This document shows positions 7,155 through 14,384 of a stretch of 64,000 nt of DNA, piece by piece. The notes under the pieces are model-generated. The model saw nothing but the letters and a program-made list of their open reading frames with translations. It did not search any database and had not been told where the DNA came from. The position numbers were made by a program, and so were the translations under genes. This DNA is from Nocardioides panaciterrulae (GTDB taxonomy: Bacteria; Actinomycetota; Actinomycetes; Propionibacteriales; Nocardioidaceae). Location: assembly GCF_013409645.1 (NCBI RefSeq), contig NZ_JACCBG010000001.1, forward strand, positions 1-64,000, given 5' to 3'. Every line of letters starts with the position of its first letter. Position 1 is the first letter of the stretch.

Positions 7155-7296
7155 CGGTGGCCTCCCGGGTGTCGGTGACCTCGGTGAACCGGCGCTCCCA
7201 CCGCTCGAGCCATCGGACTGCGAGCACGTCGGCGATCACGTGGGCCACCGGGGCGGCGAGGATGATCGAGACGACGGCGATCTGCTGGGCGGTCAC
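7147..7296 (-). CDS. Small single-pass membrane protein
   Basis: 49 residues from GTG 7296 (GTGA overlap with the upstream stop): MTAQQIAVVSIILAAPVAHV followed by IADVLAVRWLERWERRFTEV. One hydrophobic helix at 5-26 and a basic amphipathic cytoplasmic tail. Its stop lies inside the start of the next gene. Small membrane proteins in early phage operons sometimes act in exclusion, but nothing here shows this. Confidence 0.6.
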   Translation of the reverse strand: MTAQQIAVVSIILAAPVAHVIADVLAVRWLERWERRFTEVTDTREATDA

Positions 7297-7529
7297 CGGG
7301 TGGCCTCCGTCCGCTCGTCGACGTCACGGACCTCGACCCACTCACCGTTGACGTAGACGCCGGGCACGACGGTCCTGTGGAGCGGACCCTTGCCGAACGT
7401 GGTGATCGCGGATGCGGCCGTCCGTCGCCGCGAGTAGCTCTCGGTCGTCCAGACGACCCGACCGTTGGCGGCGCGGAACCTGGCGTGCCATCCGGCGTCG
7501 GTGTGCACGATCTCGAATCGGTCGCTCAC
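7293..7529 (-). CDS. DUF1508 (YegP-like) domain protein
   Basis: 78 residues from GTG 7529. FEIVHTDAGWHARFRAANGR at 5-24 followed by VVWTTESYSRRRTAASAI is the DUF1508 pattern, a small alpha/beta fold found singly or duplicated in bacterial proteins such as YegP; its biochemical role is unknown. Here one copy is followed by a short basic tail. It is coupled by 4 bp on both sides. Confidence 0.7.
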   Translation of the reverse strand: MSDRFEIVHTDAGWHARFRAANGRVVWTTESYSRRRTAASAITTFGKGPLHRTVVPGVYVNGEWVEVRDVDERTEATR

Positions 7530-8020
7530 GAGCCGCCTCCGAGCGCAGTGCGGACGTCGTCGACGGCGAGGATCGGGGGCCCAGCGACGCTGCTGGCGAT
7601 CTGCTGAGCGAGGTCACAGACCCCGCGGATCCGGTCGCGAGCCGCGCGCAGCCGGGTCAGCTCCTCCCAGAGGGAGTCCCAGGTGGCGGCGAACGCCGGC
7701 TGCTCCTCGCGCAGGTGCGGGCAGACAACCGGCGCACGGCTGGGCAGGGCGTCGACCTTCGTGCCCTCAGGCATCCCGGCGATCGCGGACCACATGTCCT
7801 CGAGCACGTCGAGCATCCGCACGTCCTCGTCCTCGGCGAAGTCCTGGCCCCAGTCGTAGAGGAGGTCCTTCACGCGGTCGAGAGCGTCGGGGGCGCCGGC
7901 GAGGCGCCGGTCGATGATCTCGCCAACCACTCCCGGGAGTTCGGGGTAGGCGTCCTCGTTGCCGATCGGGCCGTAGAGCTCTCGGAGCTCCTGACCGGTG
8001 AGCGTCACGGCGCTACTCAT
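7526..8020 (-). CDS. Hypothetical acidic phage protein
   Basis: 164 residues; ATG 8020 chosen because GGGAGG lies 8 nt upstream. Acidic and helical (MSSAVTLTGQELRELYGPIG; LYDWGQDFAEDEDVRMLDVL; LWEELTRLRAARDRIRGVCD). No family recognised. Overlaps the upstream zinc-knuckle gene by 8 bp. Confidence 0.6.
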   Translation of the reverse strand: MSSAVTLTGQELRELYGPIGNEDAYPELPGVVGEIIDRRLAGAPDALDRVKDLLYDWGQDFAEDEDVRMLDVLEDMWSAIAGMPEGTKVDALPSRAPVVCPHLREEQPAFAATWDSLWEELTRLRAARDRIRGVCDLAQQIASSVAGPPILAVDDVRTALGGGS

Positions 8021-8183
8021 CGTCTGCACCTCCCGCGCAGGTCTTGTGGATCCAGCGGTCCTTGACCTTGGTGGCCTGCCGCCAGTCCTCGATGTCCCGC
8101 CCGCACCGGTGGCACTCGTTCTCCATCGACGACGACGCGAGCCCCGAACCGTGGTAGCTGGTCCGCGAGCGTTGGCGCGTCAC
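8013..8183 (-). CDS. Small zinc-finger-like phage protein
   Basis: 56 residues from GTG 8183 (GTGA overlap). NECHRCGRDIEDW and WIHKTCAGG give a C-x2-C ... H-x2-C set, enough for one zinc site. Probably a small nucleic-acid or protein-binding factor; no specific role can be assigned. Confidence 0.55.
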   Translation of the reverse strand: MTRQRSRTSYHGSGLASSSMENECHRCGRDIEDWRQATKVKDRWIHKTCAGGADDE

Positions 8184-8638
8184 GATCGGCCCTCCAGATT
8201 TGCCTTCGCGGCGGCTGCCGCTCGATTGGCGGCGGCCATGATCCGTGACGCCTCGCTCGCGTCGGTCGTGTCGATGAGGACGTTGACCCGCGACTGTCCG
8301 GACGAGTCGGCGCGGGCCCGGCCGTCGTGCCTCTCTGGGTCGCACAGCGAGAACACGACGTAGCCGTTGCCGACGAAGCCACGCTGGCTGCCCCGGGGCG
8401 GGGTGGATGCCATGACGTGGCCGACGCGGGCGGTGACCGTGCGGCCCGAGAACTTCGCACAGCGGTCGCCGTGGTCGCTCCCGGAGCAGTCGCAGGGGTC
8501 CTTGCGGTCCCACTCGGAGAGCGTGACCGTGTCGCCCTTCTGGTAGCCGCGGTCGTCGATGCGGACCTCGAACGTCTTGTCCCCGCGCCAGACCGCCTCG
8601 AAGAAGTTCGGCCAGGTCTTGAGCGTGTGGTGCGCCAT
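8180..8638 (-). CDS. DUF3850 / ASCH-superfamily protein
   Basis: 152 residues from ATG 8638 (TGATG overlap with recT). MAHHTLKTWPNFFEAVWRGD then KTFEVRIDDRGYQKGDTVTL and SEWD is the DUF3850 signature (H-x-LK-W, K-x-FE-R-x-DR, GD, EWD), a member of the ASCH/PUA-like RNA-binding fold. A Cys/His insert (DPCDCSGSDHGDRC at ~48-60) may bind metal. The C-terminal ~40 residues are Ala-rich and phage-specific. Confidence 0.8.
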   Translation of the reverse strand: MAHHTLKTWPNFFEAVWRGDKTFEVRIDDRGYQKGDTVTLSEWDRKDPCDCSGSDHGDRCAKFSGRTVTARVGHVMASTPPRGSQRGFVGNGYVVFSLCDPERHDGRARADSSGQSRVNVLIDTTDASEASRIMAAANRAAAAAKANLEGRS

Positions 8639-9561
8639 CAGCTCTCCACCTTCTGCTGCTCGGCGACCTCGGCGGCCAGGGCGTCGTTCACTGCCTGGGC
8701 CTCGTCGCTGGAGAGGTCCTCGCGGCGCTCGACCTGCCGGCCGATGACGTCCGCGACGTAGGCGAGGGCCATGTCCTTGCCGTCCACGCCGGCCTGCTTC
8801 ATCAGCTGGCCCATCGTGGAGATCTGCGCCTTCGTGATCTGGGTCGGCGCCGGGTCGTCCTTGGGCTGCTCGAGTGCAGCCGCGAGGCCCTTGCTCGGCG
8901 CGCTGGGCCGCCTGACCGTGACGACCTCGGCGTCGATGTACTCCATCTCGCGCTCTTCGACGGAGTAGACGCCGTTGAGCACGTCGGGGGCGATCGTTCG
9001 GCAGATCTCGGCGGTCGCCTTGGCCCGGAGCATCGTCTCGGGGTCGGTGAGGTACTTCTCGTTGCCGAGCATCTTGCCGTTCTTGTTCACGGCGTACTTG
9101 CCGGTGCTCTCGTCGATGACGGGGACGTATCCGGCCTTGGTGGCCCGCTCGATGGTCCACTCGGCGGTCTCGACCGTGTTGCTGCCGCGTCGGCGGCCGC
9201 CCATGACGACCTTCTCGGGGCCTGCCTCGATGGTCCAGGTCTGGTGGCCCGCGGCCTTCACCAGAGCGTCCATGGAGCGGCCGTACAGCGCGGCGTTGCC
9301 GTGCACGACGTAGACGGCCTTGACGGCCTGCATGGGGTCGAGGCCGAGGGAGGAGCCGTAGAGGATGGCGGCCGCGGTCTCGTCCGTCTTGCCCTTGAAG
9401 TGGTCGGGGACCATCGAGGTGCGGCAGATGACTTCGGCCAGGGCGCGCGCGTCGGCCATGACGGCTGCGGCCTCGCGGATGAGGGCCGAACCGGCGACGC
9501 GGGTCTCGGTGCTGCCGGGCAGGAGGTCGGTCGGCTGCTGGTACTGCTGGATCTCGGTCAT
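8638..9561 (-). CDS. recT: RecT-like single-strand annealing protein
   Basis: 307 residues from ATG 9561 (ATGA overlap). The core (ALAEVICRTSMVPDHFKGK; ILYGSSLGLDPMQAVKAVYV; YGRSMDALVKAAGHQ; PETMLRAKATAEICRTIAPD) is the RecT pattern of actinophages. RecT proteins coat single strands and pair homologous DNA without ATP. It lies directly downstream of a PD-(D/E)XK exonuclease, the standard RecE/RecT pair, used for phage recombination and concatemer formation. The C-terminal ~80 residues are variable and charged. Confidence 0.85.
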   Translation of the reverse strand: MTEIQQYQQPTDLLPGSTETRVAGSALIREAAAVMADARALAEVICRTSMVPDHFKGKTDETAAAILYGSSLGLDPMQAVKAVYVVHGNAALYGRSMDALVKAAGHQTWTIEAGPEKVVMGGRRRGSNTVETAEWTIERATKAGYVPVIDESTGKYAVNKNGKMLGNEKYLTDPETMLRAKATAEICRTIAPDVLNGVYSVEEREMEYIDAEVVTVRRPSAPSKGLAAALEQPKDDPAPTQITKAQISTMGQLMKQAGVDGKDMALAYVADVIGRQVERREDLSSDEAQAVNDALAAEVAEQQKVES

Positions 9562-10604
9562 GCTGCTGTCCCTTCGGGGATGGTGTTGGCGATGAACTCG
9601 GCGGTGTCCGCCCAGCGGGGCGGGTGGATGGTCAGGAAGTCGTCGTCGCAGTACGCCGGCCACGTGCCGGTGTCGAGGCACCGGCGGTAGGTGGCCAGTG
9701 CCTTGCCGGCGAGCGCGGCACCGCGCTCGAGGAAGTCGCCCGAGAGCTCGGCGACGACGACGGGGTGCGGCTCTGTGGACTCGACGAACACGAGGGCGTA
9801 GGCGGCGATGTCGACGCCGAGCCCGGCGGCCACGTCGAGATACCAGGCCGCGGATAGGTCGTAGCCGTACTCGACGATGTGCTTCGGCAGGGCGGCCGGG
9901 TCCGACGTGCGGGACGTCTTGAGGTCGACCCCAATCCCGTCGTCGCCGAGCCGGTCCCACCTGCAGCGCCGGATGACGTCGTAAGCCGGGTCGCGCCAGA
10001 ACATCGACAACTCGGACCGGCCGGGGCTGGTGAGCAGCCGCGACGCCTTCGGGTGCGTGAAGACGGCGTCCGCCATCCGTTCCGCGGCGGCCAGCTGCTC
10101 GGGCTTGAGGACGACCTTGCCCTCGGCTTCGGCTTCGGCGATCGCGGCCTTGACGTCGTTGCGGTTCCGGTTCCCCTCGACGGCCACGAACCCGGGCCCG
10201 GTACCGAGGACCATCGAGTGCGCGACCGTCCCGAGGTCGAGCGCGGCCGAGGTCTGCGGGTGGGTGCGGGAGTGCAGGAAGTGGGCCGGCGACTTGAGGA
10301 TCTGCTTCATCCCTGAGGCGGAGACCGAGGTCGGGTCTGCGTGGTAGACGAGCTCGTCGAGGTCCTCGTAGACGCCCAGCCGCGTCTCGCCTGTACGACG
10401 CTCCTGACCTGCGGAAACGTCGTCCGTGAGCGTGGGCTGTACGTCGCGCTCCGGCGCGCGGTGGCAGTCGCACTCGCACACGGCCGGGTCGAACGCCGGG
10501 CCACGTAGGTAGTCGCCGGTGCACCGTGCGTGAGAGTCGGCCGGGTTGCTTGGGTTGCAGAAGCCCGTGATGCGCGGCCGACGGGTCGATGTCTTCCCGC
10601 TCAC
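9558..10604 (-). CDS. RecE-like PD-(D/E)XK exonuclease
   Basis: 348 residues from GTG 10604 (GTGA overlap). Residues 1-50 are a Cys-rich extension (C16, C28, CECDC 43-47). The nuclease starts near 79 (YEDLDELVYHADPTSVSASG), with LDLGTVAHS (His 129), SELS, RWDRLGDDGIGVDLKT carrying Asp 217, Asp 227 and Lys 229: the catalytic set of the RecE / exonuclease VIII group. The enzyme resects 5' strands and hands 3' tails to RecT, whose gene follows with a 4-bp overlap. Confidence 0.85.
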   Translation of the reverse strand: MSGKTSTRRPRITGFCNPSNPADSHARCTGDYLRGPAFDPAVCECDCHRAPERDVQPTLTDDVSAGQERRTGETRLGVYEDLDELVYHADPTSVSASGMKQILKSPAHFLHSRTHPQTSAALDLGTVAHSMVLGTGPGFVAVEGNRNRNDVKAAIAEAEAEGKVVLKPEQLAAAERMADAVFTHPKASRLLTSPGRSELSMFWRDPAYDVIRRCRWDRLGDDGIGVDLKTSRTSDPAALPKHIVEYGYDLSAAWYLDVAAGLGVDIAAYALVFVESTEPHPVVVAELSGDFLERGAALAGKALATYRRCLDTGTWPAYCDDDFLTIHPPRWADTAEFIANTIPEGTAA

Positions 10605-10849
10605 GCGACACCACCGGGTGTGGCTGGGGCGCGGAAGGTTAGTGGGCACTGGTCCTTCAGCCCCGCGTACATCACCTCGAGCGCCGCGCCCCGGCCATGC
10701 CCGGCGCGGAGCTCGCGGAGGGCGAGCCTGATCGTGCTGGCCCTGACCGTTTCGGCGTCGACCACGGTCGAGGAGAACCGGCCGGCCTCGACCTGGCACT
10801 GCAGCGGGGCGGTCGCCGCGACCGTGGTCGCCCCGGTCGCGGCACTCAT
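10601..10849 (-). CDS. Hypothetical small phage protein
   Basis: 82 residues from ATG 10849, overlapping a small membrane-protein gene upstream and the RecE-like gene downstream (4 bp each). MSAATGATTVAATAPLQCQV, then VRASTIRLALRELRAGHGRG, helical. No family recognised; its place upstream of the nuclease suggests co-expression with recombination functions only. Confidence 0.5.
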   Translation of the reverse strand: MSAATGATTVAATAPLQCQVEAGRFSSTVVDAETVRASTIRLALRELRAGHGRGAALEVMYAGLKDQCPLTFRAPATPGGVA

Positions 10850-10938
10850 GCCGACCCCAGGGCAGCGGCGGCCAGGAGGAGCGCCGCGACGGCGGCGATC
10901 GGGAGGAGGTGCCACAGGGCGATCAGGAAGTCGGTCAC
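10846..10938 (-). CDS. Very small hydrophobic protein
   Basis: 30 residues from GTG 10938: MTDFLIALWHLLPIAAVAAL then LLAAAALGSA, one membrane helix and nothing else. GTGA overlap upstream and ATGA-type overlap downstream argue it is translated as part of the coupled chain. Function unknown. Confidence 0.45.
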   Translation of the reverse strand: MTDFLIALWHLLPIAAVAALLLAAAALGSA

Positions 10939-11123
10939 GACCGCACCTCCAGGGGTCCGCGCGCGGTGAGCTCGGCCCACGTGCAGCAGTCGATCTGGCC
11001 GCGGCTCGCGAACCAGCAGCCGCGGCCGCTCATGGCCCACTCGACGCCGTGCGCGTCGATCACGCGCGCGGCCATGTCGGTCGGCTCCTCGGGGTGCTCG
11101 GCTCCTAGGCCAGTGGTGTTCAT
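10935..11123 (-). CDS. Hypothetical small phage protein
   Basis: 62 residues from ATG 11123 with GAGGA 6 nt upstream. MNTTGLGAEHPEEPTDMAAR, then RGCWFASRGQIDCCTWAELT; four Cys/Trp-rich positions suggest a compact metal- or disulfide-containing fold. First gene of the middle block, immediately after the hairpin at 11155-11196. Confidence 0.5.
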   Translation of the reverse strand: MNTTGLGAEHPEEPTDMAARVIDAHGVEWAMSGRGCWFASRGQIDCCTWAELTARGPLEVRS

Positions 11124-11154
11124 CGGTTCCTCGCATTCGGGAGGCTGGGAAACG

Positions 11155-11196
11155 CGAAGGCCGGCCACCGCTGGGGGATGCGGTGACCGGCCTTCG
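11155..11196 (-). terminator. Long hairpin downstream of DUF2303 gene
   Basis: Near-perfect inverted repeat: CGAAGGCCGG-C-CACCGC (11155-11171) pairs with GCGGTG-A-CCGGCCTTCG (to 11196), 16 pairs with one bulged position and an 8-nt loop. It lies between the stop at 11262 and the next start at 11123, the only real gap between the first and second early blocks. Probably a terminator or attenuator. Confidence 0.65.
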
Positions 11197-11261
11197 CCGG
11201 GGGTGGCGGTGCTCCGGCTAGGTAGCCGGCACCGCGCTCTATGGGGTGGAGCTGATGGTCC

Positions 11262-12104
11262 TCAGCGGGAGCCGAGGAAGACCGGGGAGTTGATGAGCTC
11301 GAGCTCGGTGATGCCGGTCTCGACCTTCTGGACGACGGACAGGAACGCCTCGCGGAGGACGTCCTCGGGCCGGTCGAGCTTGTAGCCGATCCGCAGCGCA
11401 CCGTCGGCGAGCCGGTACCGGAGCCGCGCGGTGACCTTGAAAGCGTCGGCGCCCTCGAACGGGCGGAGGCCGAGGACGAACGTCTCGGGGATCTCCATCC
11501 GGCCGGCCTTGCCTGCCTTCGCGTCGACGGTCTCGCGGTACTCGAACTGCCGCTGCCCGTCGGAGAGCCGCTTGGACGACTCGACGTTGACGCCGATCGT
11601 GGCCTTGAAGGTCTGCGCGATCTCCAGCATGTCGGCCCCGGAGGGAGTGACGACGTCGGTGGCGCGCTCCTCGATCAGCTCGGCGAACACCTGCTGGTCG
11701 GGGAGGTGTCCGTCGTACTTGGCCCAGGTCTTCCACGCCTCGGTGAGCAGCACGCCGTAGATGACGCGGTGCTCCTCGTGGCGAGGGCCGTCGACCGTGG
11801 TGTTCGCGTCGAGGACGCCGGTGATCTTCGCGGCGACCGCGTCGGCCCACACCTCGGTGTCGGCGTCGGCGTGCTTGGCGAGGTAGGCGACGAAGCTCTC
11901 GGCGTCGTGCACCCGGTACTCGCCGGTCTTCCGACGCGGCTTGTGGGCGTACTCCGCCTTCTCGCGTTCGGCCTCCAGGTCGATGAGCCTGACCGTGCCG
12001 TCCGGGGAGACGACGGTGAAGAACCTGCCAACGAGCTCGGCGGGCTGGGTGGCGCGGGTGGCCGCGTCGATGACGGCCTGGGCGTTGCTGTTGTCGGTGG
12101 TCAC
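11262..12104 (-). CDS. DUF2303 (YfdQ-like) phage protein
   Basis: 280 residues from GTG 12104. The N-terminus (AQAVIDAATRATQPAELV), AESFVAYLAKHADADTEVWAD in the middle and RPFEGADAFKVTARLRYRL towards the end fit DUF2303, the family of E. coli prophage protein YfdQ, common in siphovirus early regions. Function unknown. It closes the first early block before the hairpin at 11155-11196 and is coupled by 4 bp to the gene above. Confidence 0.75.
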   Translation of the reverse strand: MTTDNSNAQAVIDAATRATQPAELVGRFFTVVSPDGTVRLIDLEAEREKAEYAHKPRRKTGEYRVHDAESFVAYLAKHADADTEVWADAVAAKITGVLDANTTVDGPRHEEHRVIYGVLLTEAWKTWAKYDGHLPDQQVFAELIEERATDVVTPSGADMLEIAQTFKATIGVNVESSKRLSDGQRQFEYRETVDAKAGKAGRMEIPETFVLGLRPFEGADAFKVTARLRYRLADGALRIGYKLDRPEDVLREAFLSVVQKVETGITELELINSPVFLGSR

Positions 12105-12490
12105 GCCTGGATCTCCTTGAGCTCGTCGGTCTGGGTGTCGACGACCTGCCCGTCCCCGACCTCGCGGAGCGACTCGAACGCGAGCTGGTTCGGGTCGTTG
12201 CGGGTGAGGTTGCCGGTCTTGTCGGTGTAGAAGAGGCTCGCCTTGCGGTCGTGCTCGGGGAGCTTCAGCTTGATCTGGTCGTCGATGACGAGGACGTCCT
12301 TGTCGCCCTTCATCGGGCCGACCGAGATCGTGTACTGCACGGACCCCTTCTTGCCGGTGTCGCGCACGCGCTGCACCAGGTCGAAGAGGGCCTCGGAGAG
12401 CTCGTCGTGCGACTTGCCCCCGGCCTGCTCGCGAAGCCAGTCCGCGAAGGGGCGGACGACCTGGTCGTCGTCCGCGCTGGTGTCGGTCAT
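12101..12490 (-). CDS. Hypothetical phage protein
   Basis: 129 residues from ATG 12490 (ATGA overlap). DDDQVVRPFADWLREQAGGK, a helix DELSEALFDLVQRVRDTGKK, then a beta-rich part GSVQYTISVGPMKGDKDVLV and VIDDQIKLKLPEHDRK. It looks like an accessory partner of the DUF2303 protein, with which it is translationally coupled, but no family is recognised. Confidence 0.6.
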   Translation of the reverse strand: MTDTSADDDQVVRPFADWLREQAGGKSHDELSEALFDLVQRVRDTGKKGSVQYTISVGPMKGDKDVLVIDDQIKLKLPEHDRKASLFYTDKTGNLTRNDPNQLAFESLREVGDGQVVDTQTDELKEIQA

Positions 12491-12849
12491 TCGTTTCCTT
12501 CCGTGTCTGCCCACCCGCGCCAGCGGCGGAGCGGGACCTTCTTGTTGCCGTTGCCCCGCGAGTGCTCGGCGTTGATGGGGTCGAGGCGGCTGGTCTTGTC
12601 GAGGAACCCGTCCGGGCCGCAGGCGGGCGCCCACTTCGCCGAGAAGCTCTGCGGGTTGATCTCCCCGAACCGGGCGTGGAGCAGCGCGGAGACCCGGGAC
12701 GGGTGGACCCAGCCGTCGTGCGCCTCGGCGTCTGTGCGGCACGCGGCGCGGAAGTCGTCCATGCGCACGTGCCCGAGCGGGGTGACCGTGTCGGCGAGCA
12801 GCATCAGCAGGTCCGGTTCGTCGAGCGGGCCGATGCCGACGGCGGTCAC
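12487..12849 (-). CDS. Hypothetical phage protein
   Basis: 120 residues from GTG 12849 (GTGA overlap). DEPDLLMLLADTVTPLGHVR, HDGWVHPSRVSALLHARFGE and a basic tail NKKVPLRRWRGWADTEGNE. Repeated aromatic-His-Pro segments suggest a DNA-binding winged-helix, but this is a guess. Ribosome coupling on both sides. Confidence 0.55.
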   Translation of the reverse strand: MTAVGIGPLDEPDLLMLLADTVTPLGHVRMDDFRAACRTDAEAHDGWVHPSRVSALLHARFGEINPQSFSAKWAPACGPDGFLDKTSRLDPINAEHSRGNGNKKVPLRRWRGWADTEGNE

Positions 12850-13328
12850 TTCCGGCCGCCCGGGATCTCGCGCATGAGCCGCTCGATCCCGCGGTCGTAG
12901 TCCTCGTCCCCGTCCTCCCACGGCAAGCGCCGCGCCGGGCGCCGAACAGAAGCGGCCGGCCCCGATGGGACCGGCCGCTCGCTGGCTCGTGACTCTTCAC
13001 TGCTGGCGCGTTCTCGCTCGCGGACCGCGGCCTGCCGCTGGGCCTGCTGGAGGGCGAAGTCGCGGCGCTCGGGCTTCGGCTTCCCCTTGCCCTTCCGCTT
13101 CCCGGGCACCCTCTGCCCCAGGAGGCGGGCGACGTCGCGGCGGGCGGCCTGCACGCTGAAGTGGGTCGGGGTCTCCGGCAGCTTGTACTGACCGGAGGCC
13201 TTCGGGTGCGACCAGATCGTGTGCCCGGAGGAGTCGACCGACTCGTACACCCAGCCGTTGGTCCGCAGCCACTTAGCGAATGCCCGGATCTCGGCGCGCG
13301 CGTGGCGCGGCTGACCCGCGCCGCTCAC
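12846..13328 (-). CDS. Hypothetical phage protein with HicA/dsRBD-like N-terminus
   Basis: 160 residues from GTG 13328. Residues ~12-72 (IRAFAKWLRTNGWVYESVDS then SGHTIWSHPKASGQYKLPET and AARRDVARLLGQ) recall the HicA-type double-stranded-RNA-binding fold: GW near the start, a GHTIW strand and a C-terminal helix. The rest is a Lys/Arg/Glu-rich tail (KRKGKGKPKPERRDFALQQA) and an acidic end. No HicB-like antitoxin lies next to it. The toxin relationship is a fold-level impression only. Confidence 0.5.
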   Translation of the reverse strand: MSGAGQPRHARAEIRAFAKWLRTNGWVYESVDSSGHTIWSHPKASGQYKLPETPTHFSVQAARRDVARLLGQRVPGKRKGKGKPKPERRDFALQQAQRQAAVRERERASSEESRASERPVPSGPAASVRRPARRLPWEDGDEDYDRGIERLMREIPGGRK

Positions 13329-13531
13329 CAGGTCTCCTCGGATCGCATCTCGCGCCGCGCCTGCATCCGTTCGCGACGGCGCGTCAGGCGCTTCACCTTC
13401 GCCCGGTTCCGGGAACGTCGGTAGCTCGTCATGACGCGGTACCACCGGGTGTGCACGTCCTGCTCGTCGGTGGTCTCGATCCGGCGCCGACCCATGCTCG
13501 CTGGGCGCGGGCTGCTGCCTCGATGGCTCAC
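13325..13531 (-). CDS. Small basic phage protein
   Basis: 68 residues from GTG 13531 (GTGA overlap). Very Arg-rich (RSRNRAKVKRLTRRRERMQA), likely nucleic-acid binding through charge. No family recognised. Confidence 0.5.
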   Translation of the reverse strand: MSHRGSSPRPASMGRRRIETTDEQDVHTRWYRVMTSYRRSRNRAKVKRLTRRRERMQARREMRSEETW

Positions 13532-13845
13532 GACGTCACCGCCCATCCGCCGCCCTCACCGACGCGCCAGCGGCGTCGCGACCTGGGCCGCTGGGAGGGC
13601 GCCTGGCGCATCAGCCAGTCGATGAACGTCAAGTCCGACCGGCCGGTGTCGTTGCCGATCCGCATGGCGTCGGCGACGTCGCGCTCGTAGGCGACGTACA
13701 GCGCGTGTGCCTGGGCACCCGTGACGCCGAGCTCTGCACGGAGGATGCGGAACGCGTCTCGCTTCGATGTGGGGGCGGTTCTCCCACCTGCCTGATAGCC
13801 CGGCAGCGGCTCCGCAACGTGGGCAGTACCCGGTGGTGCGATCAT
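13528..13845 (-). CDS. Hypothetical phage protein
   Basis: 105 residues from ATG 13845 (ATGA overlap). KRDAFRILRAELGVTGAQAH and ALYVAYERDVADAMRIGNDT are helical; SDLTFIDWLMRQAPSQRPRS leads into a basic tail. No family recognised. Between the excisionase-like gene and the Arg-rich protein. Confidence 0.5.
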   Translation of the reverse strand: MIAPPGTAHVAEPLPGYQAGGRTAPTSKRDAFRILRAELGVTGAQAHALYVAYERDVADAMRIGNDTGRSDLTFIDWLMRQAPSQRPRSRRRWRVGEGGGWAVTS

Positions 13846-14066
13846 GCGGCAGACCTCCGTCGCCGGCGCCGCGATACGGGCGCCTTCTCCTTGGGCTTCA
13901 TCGCTTCCCAGAGCGCACGCTTGTCGGCCTCGGTGAACCGCCAGCCGGCGCGGCCGCCGAGCTGGGCGCCGATGCCGTGTTCGCGGGCTACGTCGGCCAC
14001 CTTCTGGCGTCCGCAGCGGAACTCCTCGGCGACCTCGTAGACAGTGAAGACCTTCGCGTCGGTCAT
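13842..14066 (-). CDS. Excisionase-like / MerR-type helix-turn-helix protein
   Basis: 74 residues from ATG 14066. FTVYEVAEEFRCGRQKVADV at 7-26 is a MerR/Xis-type winged-helix start, then GAQLGGRAGWRFTEADKRAL, the wing (GWRFTEAD) and second helix. The Arg-rich tail would add DNA contacts. As second gene of the leftward early transcript it could be the excisionase that works with the integrase at 16314-17720, or another early regulator. Coupled to the Cro-like gene by 4 bp. Confidence 0.65.
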   Translation of the reverse strand: MTDAKVFTVYEVAEEFRCGRQKVADVAREHGIGAQLGGRAGWRFTEADKRALWEAMKPKEKAPVSRRRRRRSAA

Positions 14067-14272
14067 GCCGCGCTCGCGAGCCGATCGCCGATCGCGACCG
14101 CGACGAGCTGGACCCAGCCGGCGGTCGGGGTGACCCGGTTGTTCTCGGCGCGTGAGAGGTAGGAGGGGCTAACGCCGGCCGCCTCGGCAACCTGCTCGAG
14201 CGTCATGTCGGCGGCGAGCCGAAGGGCGCGCAAAGCGGGGCCGACCCCTCCGGTGCTGATGCTTTCCGTCAT
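14063..14272 (-). CDS. Cro-like XRE-family repressor
   Basis: 69 residues from ATG 14272. ALRALRLAADMTLEQVAEAA then GVSPSYLSRAENNRVTPTAG is a complete XRE helix-turn-helix. It is the first gene of the leftward transcript and diverges from the plus-strand repressor at 14385; the two share an intergenic region with two perfect inverted repeats. This is the classical Cro/CI layout. The start codon lies inside one operator arm and no good Shine-Dalgarno precedes it, so the mRNA may be leaderless. Confidence 0.75.
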   Translation of the reverse strand: MTESISTGGVGPALRALRLAADMTLEQVAEAAGVSPSYLSRAENNRVTPTAGWVQLVAVAIGDRLASAA

Positions 14273-14368
14273 GGGAAGAAACCTAATCTTTTCTTCCCAT
14301 CGGGGCAAGGGTGGTCATGCCTAACCTGGGCGATTCTTTCCCAGATACTTCACAAATGGGAAAGAATC
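14271..14368. promoter_or_regulatory. Paired operators of the phage immunity switch
   Basis: Two perfect inverted repeats with related half-sites lie in the divergent gap: ATGGGAAGAA (14271-14280) / TTCTTCCCAT (14291-14300), and GATTCTTTCCCA (14332-14343) / TGGGAAAGAATC (14357-14368). Shared half-site TGGGAARGAA. Positions at the start of each divergent gene fit operators for the repressor and Cro-like proteins. Confidence 0.8.
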
Positions 14369-14384
14369 AGGCACGCTTGACACT

